The notes: generated by a model not told the origin, from the sequence alone. DNA of 64,000 nt from Pseudarthrobacter sp. fls2-241-R2A-127 (GCF_030209355.1 NZ_JARVSF010000041.1:62001-126000); one strand, 5' to 3'; counted from the first letter of the stretch, positions 35,703 to 45,237 are shown. A program made the numbers and translations.

Positions 35703-36185
35703 TTACTGCAGGAAGAGGACCTTGAAGGCAGCGGCGGTTCCGGCGGCCCAGAGCATGGAGGTGAGGGTTCCGATGATGAAGCGCTCTGCCGCCACAGGGG
35801 TTTCTTTGAGTTCGGCGAACCTGCCGAGGCCCTTGATGGCAACGATGTAGGCGATCGCCACCGGCTGGCCGGCCAGGATGGCAAGGCACACACCGAGCCG
35901 TTCCAGCACGCCGATAATTGCACCACCGCGCAGGATGCGCTGGGCGGGTGCGGACGCTGCACCGTCAGCACCCTCCGACGCCGGCGGCCCGGGTTGAGCC
36001 GTCAGCTCACCGTCCACGGTGACGTCGGCAGAGGGGTCTTGGGCAGCGGCGCCGGCTTCGCTTGCCGCGGTGGCGGCATCGGCTTTGTCGTCAATGGTCC
36101 TGGCGAGTTTGAACACCAAGGCCGTGACCGGCCACCCCACAAAGCCTGCCACCACCAAGGCCACGGCCACCCAGACTGCGGTCAC
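35703..36185 (-). CDS. Membrane partner of the SatD-like protein
   Basis: A 160-residue protein with one N-terminal helix (MTAVWVAVALVVAGFVGWPV), an Ala/Asp-rich cytosolic linker (residues 35-80) and two C-terminal hydrophobic segments (GVLERLGVCLAILAGQPVAIAYIVAIKG and FIIGTLTSMLWAAGTAAAF). The C-terminal GRFAELKE followed by A-AERFIIGTL resembles membrane proteins often paired with SatD. No enzyme motif is visible. Its ATG overlaps the SatD-like stop by 4 nt, so the pair is one unit. Confidence 0.75.
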   Translation of the reverse strand: MTAVWVAVALVVAGFVGWPVTALVFKLARTIDDKADAATAASEAGAAAQDPSADVTVDGELTAQPGPPASEGADGAASAPAQRILRGGAIIGVLERLGVCLAILAGQPVAIAYIVAIKGLGRFAELKETPVAAERFIIGTLTSMLWAAGTAAAFKVLFLQ

Positions 36186-36919
36186 TTGTCTCCTCCATCG
36201 CCGGCTCCGGCACCTTCCCCGTCCGGGACCAGCTGCACCCGGGCGAGATCAAGCAGCAAGGATGCTGCAGGCCGTGCCGCCCATTCTTCCTGCCAGCCGG
36301 AGCGAAGGACGGTACGGCTCACGGACTGCTCCGTAATTCCGAGTTCCTTAGCCACCTGCTTCTGGCTGCCATGCCGGGCCGGACCAGGCCGGCTTGCCCC
36401 GTGCGGCGCGGCATCCAGGTGCCGCAGGGCGTCAACCACGCGCCACTGGGCTTCCGTCCGCTCCTGGACCAGACGGCCCAGCAGCCTGAGCACGGCTTCC
36501 GCCTTGGCGCATGTCCGCTCCCCTTCCCCGGCCTGGGCACTCCCGCCTGCCTCCCCTGCCATAATGCCGGCCACCACTGACAAGGGCACCTGGGAAGCAG
36601 CGGCCTTCGCCCTCTCAACCGCCTTGCGGGCGGCCACAAACGCGGTTCCGGTCCCTTCCCGCGGGCTGGCAGCTCCCGGCAGCGCCACGGTTCCGACGCC
36701 GATGCCGACGTACCAGTACCCCTCGCGCAGCGCGTACAGGGCAATGTCCACCACGGCATCAGCGTCCCGCACCACCCCCTGGACTTCGTCGCCAACCGAC
36801 CGCTCGAAGACCGGCCCGCCGGGTCCCGCAGGGTGGAGGCGCACGATCTGCTCAATGAACCCCGGGACCCGGTCAAGGTCACCGGTGCTGCCGCGCTGGT
36901 CGATGGTCATCACGAACAT
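36182..36919 (-). CDS. SatD-like protein with C-terminal helix-turn-helix
   Basis: A 245-residue protein. The N-terminus (MFVMTIDQRGSTG) and VGDEVQGVV match the SatD family (PF16264), named from an acid-tolerance locus of Streptococcus mutans and of unknown function. The C-terminal part has a clear helix-turn-helix, SQKQVAKELGITEQSVSRTV, so it is probably a DNA-binding regulator. It is the first gene of a two-gene unit with a membrane partner. Upstream lies an AT-rich block of 28-bp repeats made of CTGATT and AATCAG half sites, the obvious candidate for its own binding sites. Confidence 0.82.
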   Translation of the reverse strand: MFVMTIDQRGSTGDLDRVPGFIEQIVRLHPAGPGGPVFERSVGDEVQGVVRDADAVVDIALYALREGYWYVGIGVGTVALPGAASPREGTGTAFVAARKAVERAKAAASQVPLSVVAGIMAGEAGGSAQAGEGERTCAKAEAVLRLLGRLVQERTEAQWRVVDALRHLDAAPHGASRPGPARHGSQKQVAKELGITEQSVSRTVLRSGWQEEWAARPAASLLLDLARVQLVPDGEGAGAGDGGDK

Positions 36920-36936
36920 AGCTCAACCATAGCTAG

Positions 36937-36998
36937 CTGATTCACAATAATCAATCAAATCTGACTGATTTATTTAAATCAGCCTAAATCGGCTGATT
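36937..36998. promoter_or_regulatory. Phased operator-like array upstream of the SatD-like gene (two 28-bp repeats plus a third half unit)
   Basis: Half sites alternate in orientation with regular spacing: CTGATT at 36937, AATCAA at 36949, CTGATT at 36965, AATCAG at 36977, CTGATT at 36993. Step sizes are 12, 16, 12, 16, so the unit is 28 bp. Units 1 and 2 start at 36937 and 36965. Perfect palindromes include CTGATTTATTTAAATCAG (36965-36982) and AATCAGCC with GGCTGATT (36977-36984 and 36991-36998). The block is AT-rich in a GC-rich genome. It lies directly before the start at 36919. Confidence 0.75.
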
Positions 36999-37016
36999 GT
37001 TAGAAGAGGCTGGTTG

Positions 37017-38345
37017 CTAGAAGAGATTGACGGGTTTGACGATGTCGGCGTAGATCAACAGGGCACTCATGCCCATCAACAAAGCGGCCACGACGTACGT
37101 CACGGGCAGCAGTTTGGCGATGTCGAACGCTCCCGGGTCCGGGCGTCCGCGCAGCCTGGCTACGGTGCGGCGCGCCCCTTCGTACAGGGCTCCGGCCACG
37201 TGGCCGCCGTCGAGAGGCAGCAGTGGGATGAGGTTGAACACCGCCAACGCGAAGTTCAGGCCCGCCAGCAGGCCCACAAGGGTGGCAAGCCGGGACTGCA
37301 GCGGCACCGCTTCCATGGCGGCGACTTCGCCGGCCACCCGGCCCACGCCCACCACGCTGATGGGGCCGTTCGGGTCCCTCGGTTCTTCGCTGAAGGCGGC
37401 CTTGGCCACGCCCACCACACGGGCGGGCAGGTTGAACACAACGCCGGCCACCTGCCGGATGTTTTCTCCCGCCATGGGCAGGACGGTCGACGCCGGCTGG
37501 GGCACCAACGCCGTTTGCGCGCCGATGCCCAGGAACCCGACGTCCTGGTACTGGAGGGTGCCGGCAGCGTCGGTGGCCTGCCGCCCGTCGGCTCCCATCA
37601 CCGGCCTGGACGAGAGTACCGGCGTGACCGTGGTGGACACCGGGCTGCCGTCCCGCTGCACAGTGATGGCTACTTCCTTGCCGGCAGAGGCGCGGATCCA
37701 TTCCGTCAGCTGGTCCCAGCTGGTGACCGACTTGCCGTCGAAGGAGGTGATGGTGTCATTGGGTTTCAGTCCCGCGGCTGCGGCCGGTGTCAGCTGGCAG
37801 GCGGCAGAGTCGGGATCGACGGTTTGCCCGGCAGCCACCTGGCATTTGGAGACGTCGGAGATGGTGGTGGTGGCGGTGGCAACGCCAAATCCCATCATCA
37901 GCACGGCTGTGAGCAGTACCCCCAGGATGATGTTCATGGCCGGCCCGCCCAGCATCACCACCACTTTCTTCCATACCGGGAGCCGGTAGAAGACGCGGTT
38001 GTGGTCGTCGGGCCCTACCTCTTCGTGGGCCATGGACCGGGCTTCCGTGGCCAGCGTCTGGAACATGCCGGTGCTGGAGGGCCGCACCGAGCCGTCCTCC
38101 TTGTTAGGCGGATACATGCCGATCATTGACACGTAGCCGCCCAGCGGAACTGCTTTCACGCCGTACTCGGTTTCACCCTTGCGGCGTGACCAGAGCGTGG
38201 GCCCGAAGCCGATCATGTACTTGGTGACACGCACTTTGAAGAGCTTGGCCGGTACCAAGTGGCCCACCTCGTGGAGGGCGATGGACACGGCAATGCCGAC
38301 GGCCACGAAGACGACGCCGAGGATGAAAAGTAGGACAGGGGTCAT
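37017..38345 (-). CDS. RseP-like site-2 protease (M50 family)
   Basis: A 442-residue intramembrane zinc protease. Active-site motif HEVGH at 25-29 in the first helix, then FKVRVTKYMIGFGPTLWSRRKGETEYG and PLGGYVSMIGM, a PDZ region with LKPNDTITSFDGKSV, and the second catalytic motif NLIPLLPLDGGHV near residue 376. Family members cleave anti-sigma factors and similar membrane substrates. Place after dxr is conserved in actinobacteria. I leave the symbol open, since rip1 and rseP are both in use. Confidence 0.94.
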   Translation of the reverse strand: MTPVLLFILGVVFVAVGIAVSIALHEVGHLVPAKLFKVRVTKYMIGFGPTLWSRRKGETEYGVKAVPLGGYVSMIGMYPPNKEDGSVRPSSTGMFQTLATEARSMAHEEVGPDDHNRVFYRLPVWKKVVVMLGGPAMNIILGVLLTAVLMMGFGVATATTTISDVSKCQVAAGQTVDPDSAACQLTPAAAAGLKPNDTITSFDGKSVTSWDQLTEWIRASAGKEVAITVQRDGSPVSTTVTPVLSSRPVMGADGRQATDAAGTLQYQDVGFLGIGAQTALVPQPASTVLPMAGENIRQVAGVVFNLPARVVGVAKAAFSEEPRDPNGPISVVGVGRVAGEVAAMEAVPLQSRLATLVGLLAGLNFALAVFNLIPLLPLDGGHVAGALYEGARRTVARLRGRPDPGAFDIAKLLPVTYVVAALLMGMSALLIYADIVKPVNLF

Positions 38346-38362
38346 GGAGGTGCTGCTGCTTC

Positions 38363-39547
38363 CTAGAGACTGCTGACTGCTAAACGTTCGTGGGCCCGGG
38401 CGCGTGCCCAGCTTTCAGCATCCAGCACCGACTCCACTGTCAGCCCGGAGGAACCTGAATGTTCACTGAGCACCCTGTCCACGGTATCGACGATGTCGGT
38501 GAACCGGATCCGGCCCGCGTGGAACGCCGCGACGGCTTCTTCGTTGGCTGCGTTGAATACGGCGGGGAAGGTGCTGCCCTGCTTGGCGGCGTCCTTGGCA
38601 AGGTCCACGGCCGGGAAGGCTGCCGCATCCAAAGGTTCGAAGGTCCAGGTGGCGGCCTGGGTCCAGTCGCAGGCGGGCGCGGCCTTGGGCACCCGGGCCG
38701 GCCAGCCAAGGCCCAGGGCAATGGGAAGCCGCATGTCCGGCGGGGAGGCCTGGGCGATGGTGGAGCCGTCAACGAACTGGACCATGGAGTGGACGATGGA
38801 CTGCGGGTGCACCACAACGTCGATCCGGTCCAGCGGGACGTCGAAGAGCAGGTGGGCCTCGATGACTTCCAGGCCCTTGTTAACCAGCGTGGCCGAATTA
38901 GTGGTGACCATGACCCCCATATCCCAGGTGGGGTGCGCCAGCGCCTCGCGGGGCGTGACGGAGTGCAGCTGCTCCCGGCTCTTTCCGCGGAACGGCCCCC
39001 CGGAGGCGGTCAGGATGAGCCGGTCCACCTCGGCGGCCGTACCTGATCGGAGGCACTGGGCGATCGCCGAGTGTTCCGAGTCCACCGGCACGATCTGGCC
39101 GTCCCTGGCTGCTGCCTTGACCAGGCTGCCGCCTACGATCAGCGATTCCTTGTTTGCCAGGGCCAGGGTGGCCCCGGAGCGGAGTGCCGCAAGCGTCGGC
39201 GCCAGGCCAATGGACCCGGTAATGCCGTTCAGCACCACGTCCGCGTCCACTGCGGCGATCCGTGCCGAGGCGTCGGGTCCGGCCACGATTTCCGGGCGGT
39301 ACCCGGGGCGGCCCGCGGCGGAGGCTGCTTCCCGGATGAGCGATTCGAGCCGACCGGGATCCCCGGCGGCGATGCCCACCGCGGCGGCGCCCGTGTGGAC
39401 CGCCTGGCGTGCCAGCAGTTCAAGGTTGCCGCCACCGGCGCTGAGCGCCACCACCTCGAACAGATGGGGGGCGCCGTCGACGACGTCGATCGCCTGGGTG
39501 CCGATGGAACCGGTGGATCCGAGGAGGACGATTCTGCGTGGCTGCAT
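38363..39547 (-). CDS. dxr: 1-Deoxy-D-xylulose 5-phosphate reductoisomerase
   Basis: Second enzyme of the MEP pathway, 394 residues, NADPH-dependent. Seen: [17 protein letters not shown] (nucleotide binding), [26 protein letters not shown] (metal and substrate), [12 protein letters not shown], and [31 protein letters not shown]. It precedes the site-2 protease by 17 nt. It is divergent from the lipase-maturation-factor-like gene, 73 nt apart. Confidence 0.97.
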   Translation of the reverse strand: MQPRRIVLLGSTGSIGTQAIDVVDGAPHLFEVVALSAGGGNLELLARQAVHTGAAAVGIAAGDPGRLESLIREAASAAGRPGYRPEIVAGPDASARIAAVDADVVLNGITGSIGLAPTLAALRSGATLALANKESLIVGGSLVKAAARDGQIVPVDSEHSAIAQCLRSGTAAEVDRLILTASGGPFRGKSREQLHSVTPREALAHPTWDMGVMVTTNSATLVNKGLEVIEAHLLFDVPLDRIDVVVHPQSIVHSMVQFVDGSTIAQASPPDMRLPIALGLGWPARVPKAAPACDWTQAATWTFEPLDAAAFPAVDLAKDAAKQGSTFPAVFNAANEEAVAAFHAGRIRFTDIVDTVDRVLSEHSGSSGLTVESVLDAESWARARAHERLAVSSL

Positions 39548-39585
39548 CCGTTAAGTATCCCGCACGCGGCCGGGCCTGCTGTGCC

Positions 39586-39613
39586 TTGACCGTCCGGCGG
39601 CCGGGCGTAACGT
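39586..39613 (+). promoter_or_regulatory. Promoter of the lipase-maturation-factor-like gene (leaderless type)
   Basis: TTGACC (39586-39591) and TAACGT (39608-39613) are 16 nt apart. The -10 box lies 7 nt before GTG 39621. This is the best-defined of the leaderless-type promoters in the window, because it also has a good -35 box. Confidence 0.6.
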
Positions 39614-39620
39614 GGAATCC

Positions 39621-41087
39621 GTGGACTGGCTCACCTGGTTCGATGCGCCGGAGTATGAATTTGCCCGGCAGGTGCTGCAACGGGGCGTCGCAGCGTTGTA
39701 TTTCGTTGCGTTCCTGTCCACACTGAACCAGTTTCCGGCGTTGCTCGGCGAGCGCGGCCTCCTTCCGGTGCCGGATTTCCTTGCCGCGTTTTCCCGGTTG
39801 TCCCGGCCCACCCTGTTCCGTTGGCGGTACTCGGACCGGCTGCTGCGCGGTGTCTGCGCCGTGGGCCTGGCGGTCTCGGCACTGCTCGTGGCCGGGCTTC
39901 CCCAGGCCGGACCGCCCTGGGTTCCGTTGCTGGCATTCCTTGCCCTGTGGTTTTTGTACATGTCCATCGTGAACGTGGGGCAGACCTTCTACGGGTTCGG
40001 CTGGGAGATGCTGCTGCTGGAGGCGGGTTTCACCGTGGCCTTCCTGGGATCGGACCAGACGGAACCGCCGCGCACCATCCTCATCCTGGTGGTGTGGCTG
40101 GTGTTTCGGCTGGAATTCGGGGCCGGGATGATCAAGATCCGCGGCGGCCGGGAGTGGCGGGACCTGACGGCCCTGTACTACCACCATGAGACCCAGCCCA
40201 TGCCGGGGCCGCTGAGCCGGCAGGCGCACTTGTTGCCCAAGCCGCTGCACAGGATCGAAGTGGTGGGCAACCACATCGCCCAGCTGGTGGTGCCGTTCCT
40301 GCTGTTCGCGCCACAGCCGGTGGCGGGAGCGGCGGCGGCCGTCGTGGTCGCCACCCAGCTGTGGCTGGTGGCGAGCGGCAACTTTGCGTGGCTGAACTGG
40401 ATGGCGATCGTCCTGGCGTTTGCCGCGGTCAGCGACCCCGTAGCCCACGCCGTGGTCCCGGCCGTCCCGTCGGACTGGCACTCCGGCACCGCACCGTCCA
40501 CTCCCCCGTGGTGGCTGGCCATAACGCTGGCGGCGTCACTCCTGCTGCTGGTCCTGAGTTACTGGCCGCTGCGGAACCTCTTCTCCCGCCGGCAGCTGAT
40601 GAACGCCAGTTTCAACCGGTGGCAGCTGGTCAATGCCTATGGCGCATTCGGCACGGTGACCAAGCAGCGCATCGAGATCGTGGTGGAAGGGACCCTGGAC
40701 GGCAACCCCGGGGACGACTCGGACTGGCGCGAGTACGGTTTCAAGGGCAAACCCGGCGATGTCCGGCGCATTCCGCGGCAATGGGCTCCGTACCACCTGC
40801 GGCTGGACTGGCTGATGTGGTTCCTGCCGCTGCGGAGCGTGCACGAGGAATGGTTCTACGCCTTCCTGGGCAAGCTGCTCGCCGCGGACCGGCAGGTGCT
40901 GCGGCTGCTCCGGCGTGACCCGTTCGACGGCGCCGCGCCGCGCCTGGTGCGCGTGCGCAGCTTCCATTACCGTTTCGCCAGCCGGCTAGAGTTCCGCCAG
41001 ACAGGGAACCGTTGGGTGCGGACCTTGCTCTTCGAACCGATCCCGCCAACGTCCCTGCGCCGGCCGTCGGGGCGGAAAGGGAGCTAG
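39621..41087 (+). CDS. Lipase maturation factor family membrane protein
   Basis: A 488-residue membrane protein of the LMF1 family. The N-terminal half has several helices (LQRGVAALYFVAFLSTLNQF, ALWFLYMSIVNVGQTFYGFGWEMLLLEAGF and others). The family LMF signature region is present: RLEFGAGMIKIRGGREWRDLTALYYHHETQPMPGPLS, and later NAYGAFGTVTKQRIEIVVEGT and PRQWAPYHLRLDWLMWFLPL. In animals LMF1 helps lipases fold in the ER; the bacterial role is not known. GTG 39621 is supported by the promoter 7 nt upstream. Its stop codon overlaps the convergent CitE-like gene. Confidence 0.85.
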   Translation: MDWLTWFDAPEYEFARQVLQRGVAALYFVAFLSTLNQFPALLGERGLLPVPDFLAAFSRLSRPTLFRWRYSDRLLRGVCAVGLAVSALLVAGLPQAGPPWVPLLAFLALWFLYMSIVNVGQTFYGFGWEMLLLEAGFTVAFLGSDQTEPPRTILILVVWLVFRLEFGAGMIKIRGGREWRDLTALYYHHETQPMPGPLSRQAHLLPKPLHRIEVVGNHIAQLVVPFLLFAPQPVAGAAAAVVVATQLWLVASGNFAWLNWMAIVLAFAAVSDPVAHAVVPAVPSDWHSGTAPSTPPWWLAITLAASLLLLVLSYWPLRNLFSRRQLMNASFNRWQLVNAYGAFGTVTKQRIEIVVEGTLDGNPGDDSDWREYGFKGKPGDVRRIPRQWAPYHLRLDWLMWFLPLRSVHEEWFYAFLGKLLAADRQVLRLLRRDPFDGAAPRLVRVRSFHYRFASRLEFRQTGNRWVRTLLFEPIPPTSLRRPSGRKGS

Positions 41088-41923
41088 GCGTCCCTTCCGG
41101 CGCGGCGCAGGATGCCTTCGGCGTGCTTGAGGATTGGCCCGTCGATCATCTTTCCGTGGTACTGGAAAACGCCGCTGCCGGCCGCCGTGGCGGCGTCCAG
41201 CAGCTCACGGGCCGCGGCCACCTCCTCCGGGGAGGGTGCGTAGGCTTGGCGGACGACGGCGGCCTGGCCGGGGTGGATGCACGCCTTGGATCCGAATCCG
41301 GAGGCCACGGCGTCGGCGGTTTCATCCGCCAGCCCGTCGAGGTCGGGGATGTTGGTGTAGACGGCGTCGACGGCTTCCTTGCCGAAGGCCCTGGCGGCCA
41401 GCAGCACCGCGGAGCGGGCGTGCAGCGCCACGGCCCGGTAGCCGCCGTCGTCCTTCCTGCTGGACGTGCCGCCCAGCGTGGCCAGGAGGTCCTCGGCGCC
41501 CCACATCAGCGCCACCACGTTGGGGGCCGCGGCGATGGCAGGGGCGTTCAGCACGCCCAGGGCCGTTTCGCACAGGGCAATGACCTGGTAGCCCTCCAGC
41601 GACTTGAGCTGTTCAGCCGATTCCGCCTTGGCGAGCATCACGGTGCGGTAGGGCGTATGCGCCAGGCAGTGCAGGTCCTTCGCGAAGTCTTCGGTGCCGA
41701 CCGGGTTGACCCGGATGATGGTCCGGCTGGGGTCGAGTTCGGGGTCGTCGCCGGCTGCGCCCACCTGGGCAAGGATTGCACCGCGCGCCCGTTGCTTGTC
41801 CGGCGGCGCCACGGCGTCCTCAAGGTCCAGGATCACGGCATCTGCCCGCGCTGCTGCTTTCAGGTAACGCTCCGGGCGGTCGGCGGGGCAAAAGAGCAGG
41901 GAGGGGCCCATCGAAAATGTCAT
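41084..41923 (-). CDS. CitE-like beta-hydroxyacyl-CoA lyase (HpcH/HpaI family)
   Basis: A 279-residue TIM-barrel lyase. Seen: GPSLLFCPADRPERYLKAA, ADAVILDLEDAVAPPDK (Mg ligand region), RTIIRVNPVGTEDF, ALCETALGVLNA and FGSKACIHPGQ. Gene order with MaoC, acyl-CoA dehydrogenase and AccA1/AccD1 copies the M. tuberculosis Rv2498c-Rv2504c region, where I recall Rv2498c being described as a lyase for (R)-HMG-CoA in leucine breakdown. The same role is likely here. ATG 41923 has GGGGAG 9 nt upstream and overlaps the maoC stop. Confidence 0.88.
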   Translation of the reverse strand: MTFSMGPSLLFCPADRPERYLKAAARADAVILDLEDAVAPPDKQRARGAILAQVGAAGDDPELDPSRTIIRVNPVGTEDFAKDLHCLAHTPYRTVMLAKAESAEQLKSLEGYQVIALCETALGVLNAPAIAAAPNVVALMWGAEDLLATLGGTSSRKDDGGYRAVALHARSAVLLAARAFGKEAVDAVYTNIPDLDGLADETADAVASGFGSKACIHPGQAAVVRQAYAPSPEEVAAARELLDAATAAGSGVFQYHGKMIDGPILKHAEGILRRAGRDA

Positions 41924-42486
41924 ACGGGCATTCTCCCCTGTGCGCCGGGCTGGTCCTGGTGCGCGTCCCTGGTCCACATCAGGCAGCTCCTCGTGGCCCG
42001 TGCCACGACGGCTCCGTCCTGGTTGCGCCCGGTGTGCTCCATGGTCACGATGCCTTGGCCCGGACGGGAGGCCGAAAGCCGTTTGGCCGTGACCACTGTC
42101 TCGGTGTACAGCGTGTCCCCATGGTAGAGCGGGTGCGGGAAGGAGACGTCGGTCAGGCCAAGCTGGGCGATGATGGTGCCCTGGGTCAGCTGGGTAACGG
42201 ACTGCCCCACCATGGTGGCGAGGGTGAACATGGAGTTCATCAGCCGCTGGCCAAACGGCTGGCCCGCGCTCCAGGCCGCGTCCAAGTGCAGTGCCTGCGT
42301 GTTCATGGTGAGGGTGGTGAAGAGGACGTTGTCCGTTTCCGTCACGGTGCGTCCGGGCCGGTGGGCATACAGCACACCCTCTTCCAACTCGTCGAAGTAG
42401 AGCCCGCGCTGCTCAATGACGCGCCGGCCTCCCACTCCTGCCGCTGAGCCTGCCGGAACCGTGTCCGCGGGGTTGTCGCCGGTCAT
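41920..42486 (-). CDS. MaoC-like enoyl-CoA hydratase
   Basis: A 188-residue hot-dog-fold protein. Seen: [15 protein letters not shown] with the Asn/His catalytic region, [20 protein letters not shown] and [15 protein letters not shown]. MaoC hydratases add water to 2-enoyl-CoAs, usually giving (R)-3-hydroxyacyl-CoA. In this cluster the natural substrate is 3-methylglutaconyl-CoA, giving (R)-HMG-CoA for the CitE-like lyase. It overlaps both neighbours by about 4 nt. Confidence 0.88.
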   Translation of the reverse strand: MTGDNPADTVPAGSAAGVGGRRVIEQRGLYFDELEEGVLYAHRPGRTVTETDNVLFTTLTMNTQALHLDAAWSAGQPFGQRLMNSMFTLATMVGQSVTQLTQGTIIAQLGLTDVSFPHPLYHGDTLYTETVVTAKRLSASRPGQGIVTMEHTGRNQDGAVVARATRSCLMWTRDAHQDQPGAQGRMPV

Positions 42487-43256
42487 ACGGTGAGTTCCTG
42501 GTCTTCCTCGTACAACTCCGCGCCGGTGGCGGCCACAACATCCTCGACCGAAACGTCGGGTGCCAGCTCACGCAGGACCAGCCGGGACGGACCGCCGTCC
42601 CGGACGACGTCGATCACGGCAAGGTCGGTGATGATCCGGTCCACGCAACCTTTGCCGGTCAACGGGAGCGAGCACTCCCGGACGATCTTGGGATTGCCGT
42701 TGCGGTCCACATGCTCCATCATCACGATCACGCGCTTGGCGCCGAACACGAGGTCCATGGCGCCGCCCATTCCCTTGACCATCTTTCCCGGGACCATCCA
42801 GTTGGCGAGGTCTCCGTTGGCGGCGACCTCCATGGCGCCCAGGACCGCGAGGTCCACGTGGCCGCCGCGGATCATGCCAAAGGACGTCGCCGAGTCGAAG
42901 AACGCCGCACCCCTGTTGACCGTCACGGTCTCCTTGCCGGCGTTGATCAGGTCCGGATCCACCGCGTCCTCTGCCGGGTAGGGGCCAACGCCCAGAATCC
43001 CGTTCTCCGAGTGCAGCACCACTTCCACCCCGGCCGGGATGTAGTTGGGAATCAGTGTGGGCATCCCGATGCCCAGGTTGACGTACTGGCCGTTGCGGAG
43101 CTCCCGGGCCACCCGGGCGGCCAGTTCGTTCCGCGTCCAGCCTTTGCTGCCTGCAGCGTCGGCCGCTCCGCCAGACCCGGGCTGATGCTGCCCGGCACGC
43201 CGGTATTCCGGACGGACGGCTTCCGGGCGGGGCGCCTCAGCGCTGTTGGGATCCAT
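42483..43256 (-). CDS. scoB: 3-Oxoacid CoA-transferase subunit B
   Basis: About 257 residues. Catalytic Glu84 lies in [12 protein letters not shown]. Other family marks are [13 protein letters not shown] and [23 protein letters not shown]. With subunit A it moves CoA from succinyl-CoA (or another donor) to acetoacetate, so it activates the acetoacetate released from HMG-CoA. ATG 43256 is preferred: GGAG lies 7 nt upstream, while ATG 43262 would be too close. Residues 1-40 are a nonconserved extension. Confidence 0.92.
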   Translation of the reverse strand: MDPNSAEAPRPEAVRPEYRRAGQHQPGSGGAADAAGSKGWTRNELAARVARELRNGQYVNLGIGMPTLIPNYIPAGVEVVLHSENGILGVGPYPAEDAVDPDLINAGKETVTVNRGAAFFDSATSFGMIRGGHVDLAVLGAMEVAANGDLANWMVPGKMVKGMGGAMDLVFGAKRVIVMMEHVDRNGNPKIVRECSLPLTGKGCVDRIITDLAVIDVVRDGGPSRLVLRELAPDVSVEDVVAATGAELYEEDQELTV

Positions 43257-43258
43257 GG

Positions 43259-44023
43259 TCATGCTCCTGCCTGGTTGAGTGCGACCGTACGCTTTTCGAT
43301 CCGCTTCTCGCCGTTCTGCGCCAGCACCACCCGCTGCACGAAAATTCCGGGGGTATGGATGTGTTCGGGGTCCAGCTCGCCCGGTTCGACGAGTTCCTCC
43401 ACCTCGGCGATGGTGATGCGTCCGGCCATGGCGCACAACGGGTTGAAATTCATGGCCGTGGCATGGAAGACCAGGTTGCCGTGCCGGTCGCCCTTCCAGG
43501 CGTGCACCAGCCCGAAGTCAGGCGCCAAGGACTCCTCCAGGACGTAGTCCACGCCCCCAAAGGAGCGCACTTCCTTGGGTGCGGAGGCGATGGCGATGCC
43601 GCCGTCGGCGTCGTACTTCTGCGGCAGGCCGCCGTCGGACACCTGCGTCCCAACCCCCGCCTTGGTGTAGAACGCGGGGATGCCGGCGCCGCCGGCGCGC
43701 AGCTTCTCGGCCAGGGTGCCCTGCGGGGTCAACACCACCTCGAGCTCGCCGGCAAGGTACTGGCGGGCGAACTCCTTGTTTTCCCCTACGTAGGAGCTGA
43801 TGGTGCGGCGGATGCGGCCATCGCGGAGCAGGATGCCCAAGCCCCAGTCATCCACGCCGCAGTTATTGCTGACCGTTTCCAGGCCGGAGGTGCCGGCGCG
43901 GTGCAGGGCATCGATCAGGGCCACCGGGATTCCACAGAGCCCAAACCCGCCAACCGCCAGGGACGCCCCGTCCGGGATGTCTGCCACGGCGGCGTCGGCG
44001 CTGGCTACAACCTTGTCAATCAT
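43259..44023 (-). CDS. scoA: 3-Oxoacid CoA-transferase subunit A
   Basis: About 254 residues. Seen: [20 protein letters not shown] with the oxyanion Gly-rich loop, [34 protein letters not shown] and the conserved [18 protein letters not shown]. It forms the A2B2 or AB enzyme with the next gene. ATG 44023 has AAAGGAT about 7 nt upstream. Gene order after acyl-CoA dehydrogenase matches the mycobacterial leucine cluster with parts rearranged. Confidence 0.92.
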   Translation of the reverse strand: MIDKVVASADAAVADIPDGASLAVGGFGLCGIPVALIDALHRAGTSGLETVSNNCGVDDWGLGILLRDGRIRRTISSYVGENKEFARQYLAGELEVVLTPQGTLAEKLRAGGAGIPAFYTKAGVGTQVSDGGLPQKYDADGGIAIASAPKEVRSFGGVDYVLEESLAPDFGLVHAWKGDRHGNLVFHATAMNFNPLCAMAGRITIAEVEELVEPGELDPEHIHTPGIFVQRVVLAQNGEKRIEKRTVALNQAGA

Positions 44024-44071
44024 CAATGATCCTTTCAGGCCGGCTGCGGTCCGTGCTGCTGGCGCAGGCGC

Positions 44072-45235
44072 TTACAGTCCCAGTTCGCGGGCGATCAGCA
44101 TCAGCTGGACCTCCGTGGTGCCCTCCCCCACTTCAAGGATCTTGGAGTCGCGGTAGTGGCGTGCCACGGTGAACTCGTTGATGAAGCCATAGCCGCCGAA
44201 TACCTGGGTGGCATCCCGCGCGTTGTCCATGGCCGCCTCGCCTGCGACCATCTTAGCGATGGCCGCCTGCGTCTTGAACGGCTTCCCGGCGAGCATCCTG
44301 GCGGCTGCATCGTAGTAGGCCAGGCGGGCCGTGTGGGCCCGGGCCTCCATCCGGGCGATCTTGAAGGAGATGGCCTGGTACTTCCCGATTTCGCGGCCGA
44401 AAGCGCGGCGCTCGCGGGCGTATTTGACGGACTGGTCAACGCAGCCTTGCGCGGCACCGGTGGCCAGGGCGGCGATGGCAATCCGGCCCTCGTCCAGGAT
44501 GGACAGGAAATTCGCGTAGCCGCGCCCCTCGGTTCCCAACAGGTTTTCTTCCGGGACCCGGACATCCTTCAGGGTCAGCGGGTGGGTGTCGGAGGCATTC
44601 CAGCCCACCTTGTTGTAGGCCTTTTCCGCCTTGAAGCCCGGGGTGCCGGTGGGCACCAGGATGGTGGAGATGTCCTTCTTGATGCTGCCGTCGGGGCGTT
44701 CCTGCTGCCCGGTGACGGCGGTGACGGTGACCAGGCGGGTGATGTCGGTTCCCGAGTTGGTGATGAATTCCTTGTTGCCGTTGATCACCCAATGGCCGTC
44801 CTCCCGCCGGGCGTGGGTCTTGGTACCGCCGGCGTCAGAGCCGGCCTCGGGTTCGGTGAGGCCGAAGCCTGCGAGCGCCTGGCCGGACGCCAGCATGGGC
44901 AGCCATTCCTGCTTCTGGGCGTCCGTGCCGAACCGGTAGACGGGCATGGCGCCCAGTGAAACGCCGGCCTCCAGGGTGATGGCCACCGACTGGTCCACGC
45001 GGCCGAGTTGTTCCAGTGCGAGCGCCAGGGCGAAGTAGTCCCCGCCCATGCCGCCGAATTCCTCCGGGAACGGCAGGCCGAACAGGCCCATGTCGGCCAT
45101 CTGCTTCACCACTTCGTAAGGGAAGCTGTGTTCCTCATCGTGCTTGGCGGACACCGGGGCCACCACGTTGTCCGCGAAGTCGCGGACGGTGTCGCTGAGG
45201 TCCTGGTATTCCTCGCTGAGTTCGAATCCGGTCAT
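44072..45235 (-). CDS. Acyl-CoA dehydrogenase, probably isovaleryl-CoA dehydrogenase
   Basis: A 387-residue FAD enzyme. Seen: PFPEEFGGMGGDYFALALALEQLGR, the flavin-binding GFGLTEPEAGSDAGGTKT and KEFITNSGTDI, and the C-terminal FGGYGFINEFTVARHYRD with the catalytic-base region. Next to methylcrotonyl-CoA carboxylase the substrate is probably isovaleryl-CoA. It is only 2 nt after the carboxylase alpha gene, so one operon. Confidence 0.9.
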   Translation of the reverse strand: MTGFELSEEYQDLSDTVRDFADNVVAPVSAKHDEEHSFPYEVVKQMADMGLFGLPFPEEFGGMGGDYFALALALEQLGRVDQSVAITLEAGVSLGAMPVYRFGTDAQKQEWLPMLASGQALAGFGLTEPEAGSDAGGTKTHARREDGHWVINGNKEFITNSGTDITRLVTVTAVTGQQERPDGSIKKDISTILVPTGTPGFKAEKAYNKVGWNASDTHPLTLKDVRVPEENLLGTEGRGYANFLSILDEGRIAIAALATGAAQGCVDQSVKYARERRAFGREIGKYQAISFKIARMEARAHTARLAYYDAAARMLAGKPFKTQAAIAKMVAGEAAMDNARDATQVFGGYGFINEFTVARHYRDSKILEVGEGTTEVQLMLIARELGL

Positions 45236-45237
45236 GG

